The notes under the pieces are model-generated. The model made no database searches. It was given only the letters and a program-made list of their open reading frames with translations, and was not told the DNA's origin. The position numbers and the translations under genes were made by a program. Shown piece by piece: positions 54,809 through 63,451 of a stretch of DNA of 64,000 nucleotides. Position 1 is the first letter of the stretch. Each line of letters begins with the position of its first letter. This DNA is from Bacteroidota bacterium (GTDB taxonomy: Bacteria > Bacteroidota > Bacteroidia > Chitinophagales > BACL12), in assembly GCA_016715425.1 (NCBI GenBank), contig JADKAC010000003.1:186001-250000 (forward strand). The letters run 5' to 3'.

Positions 54809-56602
54809 TTAAAAACAATATGCATTTGCAGCAATGATTACATCTGCAATTCTTCTTCGTGATGCTGTTGTATTAATAGATGGATATTTAGTAAAGCGTT
54901 TTAATCCAAGCAACATCATTTTCTGATCATCCGCGGTTGCAAATGAATTTATTGCTGTGGTTCCTGAACGATGAACTCGATCCAAAGAATCATTAATAAA
55001 TACCTGCATCATATCTTTATAAACAGCCATTTCAGTTTCTGATTTTCTATTTTGCAATTTCATGATACGGAGCAACATACTTTCCGCAGCAAATATTTCC
55101 ATCAACACATCTGATGCTGCCATTAATATTTCCTGTTCATCTTTTAATTGTATCATCAATTTTTGAACCGCTGCACCGGCAACTAATAGAAATGCTTTTT
55201 TCATATTGCGCACTGCTTTTATTTCCTGTGCAAACATCCCTTCTTCATCGCTGCCAAAATCCGGAACACTCATCAATTCTTTTTGAATTGCAAATGCAGG
55301 AGTCATTAAATCCAACTCGCCTTTCATAGCACGTTTCAATAGCATATCCATTGTAAGCAAACGATTTATTTCGTTAGTGCCTTCAAAAATTCTGTTGATG
55401 CGTGAATCACGATATGCTCTTGCAACAGGATATTCTTCCGAATAACCATAACCACCATAAATCTGTACAGCTTCATCCACCACATAATCCAATACTTCCG
55501 AACCAAGCACTTTCAACATTGCACATTCTATTGCAAATTCTTCTGCCGCTGCAAGGTTTGCTTCGGCCAATGATTTACCTTCTGTCAAGAATGCTTTCTC
55601 TTTATCATCAATCATATTACTGGTGCGCCACAATGCAGATTCCACTGCAAAAGTGCGAATGGCTTGTTCGGATATTTTATATTTAATAGCTCCGAAATTT
55701 GCAATGGCAGTTCCGAATTGCTCACGTTCATTTGCATATTTTACAGAAATAGTTGCACTGCGTTTACAACCACCAATTGCAGCAGCACATAATTTATATC
55801 TGCCGATATTTAAAATATTAAATGCAATAATATGTCCTCTACCTTTTTCTCCCAGAATATTTTCTACAGGCACTTTACAATTTTCGAAAAATACCTGACA
55901 TGTAGAAGAGCCTTTAATTCCCATCTTATGTTCTTCTGCTCCAATACTTAAACCCTCCGAATTTCTTTCCACAATAAATGCAGTAAAATCCTTTCCATCA
56001 ATTTTGGCAAACACAATAAAAATATCTGAAAAGCCTGCATTGGTGATCCACATTTTTTGTCCATTGAGGATATAATTTTTTCCATCTTCTGATAACACTG
56101 CTTTTGTTTTTGCAGCAAGTGCATCCGAACCGGAACCGGGTTCTGTAAGACAATAAGAAACTTTTAAAACACCCTTAACGAGATTGGGTAAATACTTTTG
56201 TTTTTGTTCTTCGGTGCCAAAATATAAAATAGGTAATGTGCCGATTCCGGTATGTGCTAAAAAGGAAACTGAGAATGCATGTGCTGCTCCTACAATTTCA
56301 GCAACCGCAGTTTCTGTATTAAAATCTTTTTCAAAACCTTGATATTTTTCAGGAACAGATATTCCTAACAATCCAAGTTCACCTGCCGCTTCAAGTAATG
56401 AAGGTACCAATCCGGGTTGCTGACTATCTATTGCATCCAATTGAGTAAATACTTGTGTATCTACAAATTCTTTTGCCATATCCCGAATCATTTTTTGTTC
56501 TTCATTTAAATCTTCGGGAATAAATATCTCTTCCGGTTTTGATTCTCTGATTAAAAATTCAGCGCCTTTTAATACAGTTAAAATTTCTTTTACTTCTGAC
56601 AT
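54809..56602 (-). CDS. Acyl-CoA dehydrogenase
   Basis: 597 residues. The flavoenzyme core has YCLTEPGSGSDALAAKTKAV, GQKMWITNAGFSDIFIVFAK and the C-terminal YGGYGYSEEYPVARAYRDSR with RIFEGTNEINR, which contains the likely catalytic Glu. An extra C-terminal domain of ~150 residues fits the long ACAD9/VLCAD-like subgroup. It performs the first step of beta-oxidation. It is the last gene of a TetR-controlled operon, 19 bp after the thiolase gene. Confidence 0.93.
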   Translation of the reverse strand: MSEVKEILTVLKGAEFLIRESKPEEIFIPEDLNEEQKMIRDMAKEFVDTQVFTQLDAIDSQQPGLVPSLLEAAGELGLLGISVPEKYQGFEKDFNTETAVAEIVGAAHAFSVSFLAHTGIGTLPILYFGTEEQKQKYLPNLVKGVLKVSYCLTEPGSGSDALAAKTKAVLSEDGKNYILNGQKMWITNAGFSDIFIVFAKIDGKDFTAFIVERNSEGLSIGAEEHKMGIKGSSTCQVFFENCKVPVENILGEKGRGHIIAFNILNIGRYKLCAAAIGGCKRSATISVKYANEREQFGTAIANFGAIKYKISEQAIRTFAVESALWRTSNMIDDKEKAFLTEGKSLAEANLAAAEEFAIECAMLKVLGSEVLDYVVDEAVQIYGGYGYSEEYPVARAYRDSRINRIFEGTNEINRLLTMDMLLKRAMKGELDLMTPAFAIQKELMSVPDFGSDEEGMFAQEIKAVRNMKKAFLLVAGAAVQKLMIQLKDEQEILMAASDVLMEIFAAESMLLRIMKLQNRKSETEMAVYKDMMQVFINDSLDRVHRSGTTAINSFATADDQKMMLLGLKRFTKYPSINTTASRRRIADVIIAANAYCF

Positions 56603-56620
56603 CGTATGTTGTTTTAAAAA

Positions 56621-57799
56621 TTAATTCAATCGTTCATATATACCTGCAATACCTTGTCCGCCACCAACGCATGCGGTTACCATTCCATATTTTTTATTCA
56701 GGCGTTTTAAATCATGCATTATTTGCACAGTCAATTTTGTTCCGGTGCATCCCAATGGATGACCAAGTGCAACAGCCCCGCCATTTATATTTACAATTTC
56801 TTTATTCAATCCTGCTTCTTGAATTACTGCTAATGCCTGGCAAGCAAATGCTTCATTTAATTCTATCAAATCAATATCATTCAAAGTGAGATTTGCCATT
56901 TTCAATGCCTTCGGAATTGCAGCCACCGGACCAATTCCCATAATGCGAGGCTCCACTCCCACGGTTGCACAACTTACTAATCTTGCGAGTGGTTGAAGAT
57001 TTAATTCTTTCACCATACGTTCACTCATCACAATTACAAAAGCAGCTCCATCAGAAGTTTGAGATGAGTTACCTGCAGTTACAATTCCATTTGCAGCAAA
57101 CACAGGTTTTAGCTTTGCAAGTGCCTCTAACGAAGTATCTTTTCTCGGTCCTTCATCAGTATCCACTACATACTTTTTCTCCGCTCTTTTATTTTTATCA
57201 TTCACAAAAATTTCTGTTACTTCTATCGGTGCAATACCCTCTTTAAAAATTCCACTTTCAATTGCATGAATTGCTTTTTGATGTGATTCCAAAGAAAATT
57301 TATCAGATGCTTCTCTGCTGATATTAAAATCTTTTGCCACTGCCTCTGCAGTTAATCCCATTCCGATATAATAATCAGGATGTGATTTTGCTACTTCATA
57401 ATTTAATACAGTTCTCCATCCTGTTGTCGGCACTAAACTCATGCTTTCTGTTCCACCTGCTATTATACAATCAGCCATTCCACTTCTGATTTTTGCTGTG
57501 GCAATTGCAATAGTTTCCACACCACTTGCACAATATCGATTTACAGTCATTCCTCCTGTTGCAATCGGCAATGCCCGCACTCCAATCATTCTTCCAACCT
57601 GTAAACCTTGTTCTGCTTCAGGCACTGCATTTCCGACAATTAAATCTTCCACTCTTTTCGGATCTAATTGCGGAACAGATGCTAATAATTGTTTAATTAC
57701 ATCCACGGCTAAATCATCCGGTCTTGTAAAACGAAATACACCTCTACCGGCTTTGCCGACTGCGGTTCTTAATCCTGCTATTATATATGCTTCTTTCAT
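56621..57799 (-). CDS. Acetyl-CoA C-acyltransferase (3-ketoacyl-CoA thiolase)
   Basis: 392 residues. The nucleophilic Cys lies in NRYCASGVETIAIA, the catalytic His in NGGAVALGHPLGCTG, and the second Cys in TACVGGGQG. It cleaves 3-ketoacyl-CoA to acetyl-CoA and a shortened acyl-CoA. It lies between the dehydrogenase and the hydratase/dehydrogenase genes. A 247-bp word cassette separates it from the upstream gene, which is unusual inside an operon. Confidence 0.94.
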   Translation of the reverse strand: MKEAYIIAGLRTAVGKAGRGVFRFTRPDDLAVDVIKQLLASVPQLDPKRVEDLIVGNAVPEAEQGLQVGRMIGVRALPIATGGMTVNRYCASGVETIAIATAKIRSGMADCIIAGGTESMSLVPTTGWRTVLNYEVAKSHPDYYIGMGLTAEAVAKDFNISREASDKFSLESHQKAIHAIESGIFKEGIAPIEVTEIFVNDKNKRAEKKYVVDTDEGPRKDTSLEALAKLKPVFAANGIVTAGNSSQTSDGAAFVIVMSERMVKELNLQPLARLVSCATVGVEPRIMGIGPVAAIPKALKMANLTLNDIDLIELNEAFACQALAVIQEAGLNKEIVNINGGAVALGHPLGCTGTKLTVQIMHDLKRLNKKYGMVTACVGGGQGIAGIYERLN

Positions 57800-58046
57800 A
57801 AATTAGTATTGAGTATCCATTATTTGCTATTGGCCGTTAGCTTTTAGCTGTTGGCTTAATAAATTCACTATTGACTTTGACTATTGACTATTGACTTTTG
57901 ACTTTGACTATTGACTTTGACGATTAACAATGAAAAAAAACTCATCCCGGATTTATTTACAATTTAAAATTGCTTATTGCATTTTGCTTATTGCTCATTC
58001 ATTCACCATTCACCACTCACTACTCACTACTCACTACTCACCATTC
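57800..58046. repeat. Intergenic word cassette inside the beta-oxidation operon
   Basis: From the hydratase gene's stop codon (minus strand) come GTGAGTA reiterations, GGTGAATG, AGCAATAAGCAAAATGC, an A-tract, GTCAATA/GTCAAAG words, and GCCAACAGCTAAAAGC-type words. No gene is present. It separates two genes that otherwise look co-transcribed. Confidence 0.8.
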
Positions 58047-60473
58047 TCAATTCCTCAAAGGCTTTCCTGTTTTTAAAATATGTTGCATGCGATCCAATGT
58101 TTTTTTCTCACCTAAGAGTGACAAAAATGCTTCACGTTCTAAATCCAATAAGTATTGTTCGTTTACTAAAGTGGGTTGTGATAAATCTCCGCCGCATAAT
58201 ACATAGCAAACTTTCTGTGCAATTTTTTCATCGTATTCACTGATATATCCTGCCATGCGCATAGATGCAATTCCCACATAAAAACTTCCGAGTGCGGTAC
58301 GACCTAACACCCGAATATCATTGCGTGGTTGTGGTTGTGTATATCCTCTTTCTGCAATTTCTATCAATGCATGTTTTGCTTCAGTAATTACACGATTGCC
58401 ATTTATAATTTCTTTATCAAAACCCTTTCTCAATATTCCCATTTCAAATGCTTCACGAGCAGATGTTGCCACTTTTGCCATTGCAATATTTAAACTCATT
58501 TCCTGCAATGTTGGAATTTCAATATCACCTTTAAAAAATTTATCACTTGCACGCACAGCAAATTCTTTAGTTCCACCACCGGCAGGAATTAAACCTGCGC
58601 CCACTTCAACTAAACCAATATAAGTTTCTGCTGCAGCTACTGCTACATCTGCATGCATCGTCATTTCACAACCACCACCCAACGTTAATCCATGTGGTGC
58701 AACAGCAATCGGAATTCCCGAAAAGCGCACTCGTGTTGTCATGTTTTGAAACATGCGAATCGCCATATCCAACTCCTCATATTCTTGTTCAATTGCAAGC
58801 ATTAACATCATAGCGATATTGGCACCGGCAGAAAAATTTGCCGCTTCATTTCCTATTACAAGACCACGATAATTTTTTTCGGCAATGGCAATTGAATTAT
58901 TTACAGCAGTAATTATTTCTGCACCAATCACATTCATCTTGGTATGAAATTCCAAACATAAAATTCCATCACCTATATCATGCAGAGTAGCACCTTCATT
59001 TTTAAATACCGGTTTATTTTCACGCAAATTATCTAATAGAATAATTTTGTCTGCTCCCGGAATTTCTTTGTATTGTTTTGAAGCGATATCATAAAATTTT
59101 CGCTTTCCATTTTCTGATTTATAAAAGGATGTAACACCGGCGGCAAGCATATCATTTATCCATTGCGCCACTTCAACACCTGCAGATTTCATTTGCTTAA
59201 CAGTGTCTTCCACTCCCAGAATATCCCAGGTTTCAAACGGTCCTAATTCCCAACCAAAACCCGCACGCATTGCATCATCAATTTTATATAATTCATCTGC
59301 AATTTCTGGAATGCGATGCGATACATAACTATTTACCAAGTAAGTTACTTTGCGATAAAATTCTCCTGCATTATCCTTTCCATTATGTAATATCTGTAAT
59401 CGCTTTTTTAAATCATCCACAGGTTTCGCTGCATCCAATGTTGCAAACTTTGCTTTGCGTGTTGGCACATATTCAAAAGTGTTCAAATCCAAAACAAGAA
59501 TTTCACTCTTGCCTTCTGCATTTTTTATTTTCTTAAAAAATCCCTGACCTGTTTTATCCCCCAGCCATTTATTGCTAATTAATTTTTGTATGTAATCCGG
59601 CACAGAAAAGAGTTCTCTGTTTTCATCTTGCGGACAAGCATCATAAGTGTTCATTGCCACCTTCACCAAAGTATCAATTCCAACAACATCGGCTGTGCGA
59701 AATGTCGCAGATTTTGGTCTTCCGCTCACAGGCCCTGTAAGTGCATCCACTTCATCAATACTTAAATGTAATTCCTGCATTGTACGTAACACCGCCATGA
59801 TAGAAAATACACCAATTCGATTTGCAATAAATGCAGGGGTGTCTTTACATAACACCGTTGTTTTTCCTAAAAACCGATCACCATAATCCATTAAAAAATC
59901 TACAACTGCTTTATCCGTTTTTTCTGAAGGTATTATCTCCAATAATTTTAAATAGCGTGGCGGATTAAAAAAATGTGTCCCACAAAAATTTGTTTTAAAA
60001 TCCTCCGATCTGCCTTCCATAATATCAGTAATCGGAATACCTGATGTATTTGTAGTGATAAGTGTTCCTGCCTTTCTCAACGCATCCACTTTCTCCATCA
60101 ATTGTTTTTTTATTTCCAGATTTTCAATCACCACTTCAATAATCCAATCGCTGTCTTCAATTTTTTTGAGATCATCATCAAAATTTCCTGTAGTAATATT
60201 TTTTAAAACTGTTTTGCTATAAACGGGAGATGGATTTTGTTTCACCGCCATTTGCAATGCATCATTCACAATTTTATTTCGCAGTGCAGGTTTCTTTTTT
60301 TCTTCTTCCGATAATTTATTATCTACAATATCCAACAGCAAAACCTGCACACCAATATTTGCAAAATGGCAAGCTATTCTTGAGCCCATTACGCCGGAGC
60401 CAAGAATACTTACTTTGCGTATCAAGCGGTTTTCTATTTTAATTCCTTTTATAGAATCTGTCATCGTTTGCAT
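58047..60473 (-). CDS. 3-hydroxyacyl-CoA dehydrogenase / enoyl-CoA hydratase, FadN-like fusion
   Basis: 808 residues. The NAD-binding domain comes first (SILGSGVMGSRIACHFANIG; HFFNPPRYLKLLEIIPS holds the catalytic His). Then come the dehydrogenase C-terminal domains and finally a crotonase domain (AANFSAGANIAM; HGLTLGGGCEMTMHADVAVA; YIGLVEVGAGLIPAGGG with the likely catalytic Glu). This domain order is that of Bacillus FadN, the reverse of E. coli FadB. It hydrates enoyl-CoA and oxidises the 3-hydroxyacyl-CoA. It starts 9 bp after the TetR gene stop. Confidence 0.94.
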   Translation of the reverse strand: MQTMTDSIKGIKIENRLIRKVSILGSGVMGSRIACHFANIGVQVLLLDIVDNKLSEEEKKKPALRNKIVNDALQMAVKQNPSPVYSKTVLKNITTGNFDDDLKKIEDSDWIIEVVIENLEIKKQLMEKVDALRKAGTLITTNTSGIPITDIMEGRSEDFKTNFCGTHFFNPPRYLKLLEIIPSEKTDKAVVDFLMDYGDRFLGKTTVLCKDTPAFIANRIGVFSIMAVLRTMQELHLSIDEVDALTGPVSGRPKSATFRTADVVGIDTLVKVAMNTYDACPQDENRELFSVPDYIQKLISNKWLGDKTGQGFFKKIKNAEGKSEILVLDLNTFEYVPTRKAKFATLDAAKPVDDLKKRLQILHNGKDNAGEFYRKVTYLVNSYVSHRIPEIADELYKIDDAMRAGFGWELGPFETWDILGVEDTVKQMKSAGVEVAQWINDMLAAGVTSFYKSENGKRKFYDIASKQYKEIPGADKIILLDNLRENKPVFKNEGATLHDIGDGILCLEFHTKMNVIGAEIITAVNNSIAIAEKNYRGLVIGNEAANFSAGANIAMMLMLAIEQEYEELDMAIRMFQNMTTRVRFSGIPIAVAPHGLTLGGGCEMTMHADVAVAAAETYIGLVEVGAGLIPAGGGTKEFAVRASDKFFKGDIEIPTLQEMSLNIAMAKVATSAREAFEMGILRKGFDKEIINGNRVITEAKHALIEIAERGYTQPQPRNDIRVLGRTALGSFYVGIASMRMAGYISEYDEKIAQKVCYVLCGGDLSQPTLVNEQYLLDLEREAFLSLLGEKKTLDRMQHILKTGKPLRN

Positions 60474-60482
60474 AAAAATATT

Positions 60483-61067
60483 TTAATGTATAAGTGCTTT
60501 CTTAGAAGCATTTTCAAATTTGTCAATAATCATTGCATGTGCCTTGCGAATAAATTCAGGATCATTATAAATGCGCATCATCATCGCAGCACCTTCCACT
60601 GCACAAATTGTTTCTCTTGCAAAAAACAATGCGGCATCATCGCTGTATCTTTCTTTATAAATAAATTGTAATGCTTTCGTCCAATCGTCGAAAAAAGATT
60701 TAATAGGTCCTTTGAATTCCGGAACCACATCATTGGTTTCCATTGCAATATTTGCCATCAAGCAAGCACCTTCGCCATTGGTAAAAACATACTCACTCAT
60801 CTCCGCCAATTTCTTCAAACGCTTTTCCGCAGGCATATCTTCTTTATAAGCAAATACAAAAATTTCATTGTGATAATACTCCTGTAAATAAGTCAACACA
60901 CCCACCATCAATTCCTCTTTGGATGGATAATAATGATAAATGCTGCCTTTCAATAACCCACATTCCGTGGCAATATCCGCCATACTTGTTTTGTGATAAC
61001 CTCTTGTTCTGAATAGTTTCAGTGCCACATGAATGAGTTCCTGCTGATTTACTTTTTGCTTTGGCAT
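60483..61067 (-). CDS. TetR family regulator of the beta-oxidation operon
   Basis: 194 residues from the ATG at 61067 (MPKQKVNQQELIHVALKLFR). Helix-turn-helix: GYHKTSMADIATECGLLKGS, IYHYYPSKEELM. The C-terminal ligand domain is all-helical. As first gene of the operon it probably binds its own promoter and is released by an acyl-CoA or fatty acid, like FadR/PsrA-type TetR proteins; this is inferred from context. A perfect palindrome over its promoter is the likely operator. Confidence 0.88.
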   Translation of the reverse strand: MPKQKVNQQELIHVALKLFRTRGYHKTSMADIATECGLLKGSIYHYYPSKEELMVGVLTYLQEYYHNEIFVFAYKEDMPAEKRLKKLAEMSEYVFTNGEGACLMANIAMETNDVVPEFKGPIKSFFDDWTKALQFIYKERYSDDAALFFARETICAVEGAAMMMRIYNDPEFIRKAHAMIIDKFENASKKALIH

Positions 61068-61070
61068 GCT

Positions 61071-61101
61071 CAAATATAGCCCTATTTTTCATTTTACCAA
61101 A
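61071..61101 (-). promoter_or_regulatory. Promoter of the tetR-beta-oxidation operon
   Basis: On the minus strand: TTTG (61101-61098), 19 bp, TATATTTG (61078-61071). Both boxes and the spacing match the Bacteroidota consensus. The ATG lies only 3 bp past the -7 box, so the transcript is probably leaderless or starts at the ATG. Confidence 0.8.
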
Positions 61102-61118
61102 CGTTTGTTTGGTAAAAT
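61091..61118. promoter_or_regulatory. TetR operator palindrome
   Basis: ATTTTACCAAAC-GTTT-GTTTGGTAAAAT: perfect 12-bp arms and a 4-bp spacer. It covers the -33 element of the operon promoter, so a bound repressor would block RNA polymerase. Confidence 0.8.
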
Positions 61119-61256
61119 ATTTAGAAACATTACAACTATCGGATTTTCAATAAGAATTAAAACTCCATTTTATTGGAAATGACGATTGATAATCACAGTA
61201 ACTCTTAATAATTATTTTTTGCTCATGTATCATTATAGGTTTATTTTGTACACGTC

Positions 61257-62111
61257 GTGAATCGAAGAAGCAAATTGATACTGTTTTCTTTAGGGATACT
61301 TGTGTCCGTAGAAGCATATGTGTTTGGATTTAATAATTTCAACAACGCATTATTCTCCGGCAAACACAGTAACCTATTTGTAATAATCGGGGTGAGTTTA
61401 ATTCTGATTCTAGCATTGATATTATTTATACAGCAGTATTTGCATTTGCGTAGTCAAAACATTCAAATCAACTCAGGAGTGACCGGAAATTATGTTATTG
61501 AAATTGATTCGGATGATGAAAAAGAAATTATAATTGAGTCTGCACATTCTATACATCAAGAAAAAATTACAGAGCAGGAAGTATTAACTGCGGATGCAAT
61601 AGAACATATGCAAACCGAATCATTGCTTTCAGAAATTGATTTACAAAATCTGAAAGAAGACATTGACTTACAGCTCACAACAGCAGAACAGCAATTACAA
61701 TTATTTGCTTTAGAAATATATGCGCATGGCAAACAGGAAGAATATCATGGATTGCAAGCGGCAAAAATTCATTTAAACAGAATTCCGATTTTGTATAATG
61801 ATTTAAAACAATTCAGAGGTAATTATACAGGATACGATCGGCGATTGATAGAGGTAATACAATTGTTTAGCAATGCACTTTTTAATTATCAAACATTAGC
61901 CACTCAAAATACTTTTTTGCAGAAAGAAATGGAAGAAAAAATATTTCAACTATATAATTCACAGATTAAAGAATTAGTGCTTGCCTATCGTGGAATGATA
62001 AATCGTTTATTTCAAAAACAGGCAATTGATTTATTTGAACCGGTAATCAGTATTCTAAAAAACATTCGTGAAGTGATGACACCAATGGAAGCAGATAATA
62101 CTGCTGTTTAA
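61257..62111 (+). CDS. Membrane protein with cytoplasmic helical domain, unknown function
   Basis: 284 residues. GTG start at 61257. Two membrane segments (LILFSLGILVSVEAYVFGF and LFVIIGVSLILILALILFIQ) are followed by a ~210-residue acidic, helical region with probable coiled coils (DLQNLKEDIDLQLTTAEQQL; LQKEMEEKIFQLYNSQIKEL). I do not recognise the family. Its last bases overlap the end of convergent purD by 4 bp. Confidence 0.65.
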   Translation: MNRRSKLILFSLGILVSVEAYVFGFNNFNNALFSGKHSNLFVIIGVSLILILALILFIQQYLHLRSQNIQINSGVTGNYVIEIDSDDEKEIIIESAHSIHQEKITEQEVLTADAIEHMQTESLLSEIDLQNLKEDIDLQLTTAEQQLQLFALEIYAHGKQEEYHGLQAAKIHLNRIPILYNDLKQFRGNYTGYDRRLIEVIQLFSNALFNYQTLATQNTFLQKEMEEKIFQLYNSQIKELVLAYRGMINRLFQKQAIDLFEPVISILKNIREVMTPMEADNTAV

Positions 62112-63370
62112 AGATCAAATCCAATATCTCTTCTGAAGTATCTGCTATCGAAATAAATTCTGCCGGCATTCACATAACATAATTGCAAAGCCTCCTGATG
62201 ATTTTTTCCGTAAGCAGTTACCGCCATCACACGACCACCATTACTTACTAATTCACCACTTGTATTCAGAATAGTACCTGCCTGAAACACCATACAGTTT
62301 TCAGTATTTTCCAATCCCTGAATTACATAACCCTTTTCAAATATTCCGGGATAGCCATGCGAAGCAAGTATCACCGTTGCACAAACTTTTTCATCAACTT
62401 CCATTGTTTCATCACCTAATGTATTATTAGCAACCGCAATAAATAATTTCAATACATCAGATTTTATTCGAGGTATAATTACTTGTGTTTCCGGATCACC
62501 CAATCTGCAATTATATTCAATCACATAAGGCGAACCGTTCACATTAATTAATCCAAAATATAAAAATCCTTTATACTGAATATTATCTTGTTGTAATCCA
62601 TTAATTGTTGGTTGAATTATTTCCTTCTCTACTTTTTCTATAAATTCTTTTGTTGCAAATGGAGGTGGAGAAACTGCACCCATACCGCCGGTATTTAATC
62701 CGGAATCTCCTTCACCAATTTTTTTATAATCTTTTGATGCAGGTAAAATTTTGTAATTTTTTCCATCGGTAAGAATAATTACAGTGAGTTCAATACCATT
62801 TAAAAAATCTTCAATCACCACTTTATTTCCTGCCTCGCCAAACTTGCCGCTTAACATACTTTGTAATTCTTGTTTTGCTTCTTCAATTGAATTACAAATT
62901 ACGACACCTTTACCCGCTGCAAGTCCATCTGCTTTTAAAACAACAGGCATTGTATGAGAATCTAAATAAGTTAAACCATCCTGAATATTTTGCAAAGTAA
63001 TTTCTTTATATGACGCAGTTGGAATTGCATGTTTGATCAAAAACTGTTTTGCAAAAGCTTTACTTCCTTCCAATTGCGCCGCCATTTTATCAGGACCAAT
63101 TACAGGAATAGAGGAATGTGTTTTAAAAAAATCAACAATGCCATTTACTAAAGGATCCTCAGGACCTACGACAATCATATCAACTGCATTACTATTGCAA
63201 AAAGAAAGCAAGCCTTCAAAATCATTTACCGAAATTGCAACATTGGTTCCGCATAACGCAGTGCCTGGATTGCCGGGTGCTATAAACAATTGTTCGCATA
63301 ACTCTGATTGCGCAATCTTCCATGCCATTGCATGTTCACGTCCGCCATTTCCTAATAATAAAACTTTCAT
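62108..63370 (-). CDS. purD: Phosphoribosylamine-glycine ligase
   Basis: 420 residues from the ATG at 63370 (MKVLLLGNGGREHAMAWKIA); the longer frame includes 13 residues upstream of its own promoter box. ATP-grasp enzyme: VVGPEDPLVNGIVDFF, DGLAAGKGVVICNS, GMGAVSPPP, and YNCRLGDPETQVIIPRI. It makes GAR from phosphoribosylamine and glycine, the substrate of PurN. Divergent from metF. Confidence 0.96.
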   Translation of the reverse strand: MKVLLLGNGGREHAMAWKIAQSELCEQLFIAPGNPGTALCGTNVAISVNDFEGLLSFCNSNAVDMIVVGPEDPLVNGIVDFFKTHSSIPVIGPDKMAAQLEGSKAFAKQFLIKHAIPTASYKEITLQNIQDGLTYLDSHTMPVVLKADGLAAGKGVVICNSIEEAKQELQSMLSGKFGEAGNKVVIEDFLNGIELTVIILTDGKNYKILPASKDYKKIGEGDSGLNTGGMGAVSPPPFATKEFIEKVEKEIIQPTINGLQQDNIQYKGFLYFGLINVNGSPYVIEYNCRLGDPETQVIIPRIKSDVLKLFIAVANNTLGDETMEVDEKVCATVILASHGYPGIFEKGYVIQGLENTENCMVFQAGTILNTSGELVSNGGRVMAVTAYGKNHQEALQLCYVNAGRIYFDSRYFRRDIGFDL

Positions 63371-63374
63371 ACTG

Positions 63375-63382
63375 CAAAGGTA
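63375..63382 (-). promoter_or_regulatory. -7 box (TACCTTTG) of purD
   Basis: Full TAnnTTTG match ending 4 bp before the purD ATG, implying a leaderless transcript. No TTTG is seen at the usual -33 distance. Confidence 0.5.
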
Positions 63383-63416
63383 ACAGGCATAAACAAGTGT
63401 TACCTGCATATTATAA

Positions 63417-63424
63417 TATATTTG
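63417..63424 (+). promoter_or_regulatory. -7 box (TATATTTG) of metF
   Basis: Full consensus match 27 bp before the metF ATG. No clear -33 element. Confidence 0.45.
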
Positions 63425-63451
63425 CCCACTATTTAAAATGAATCAGCAAAT

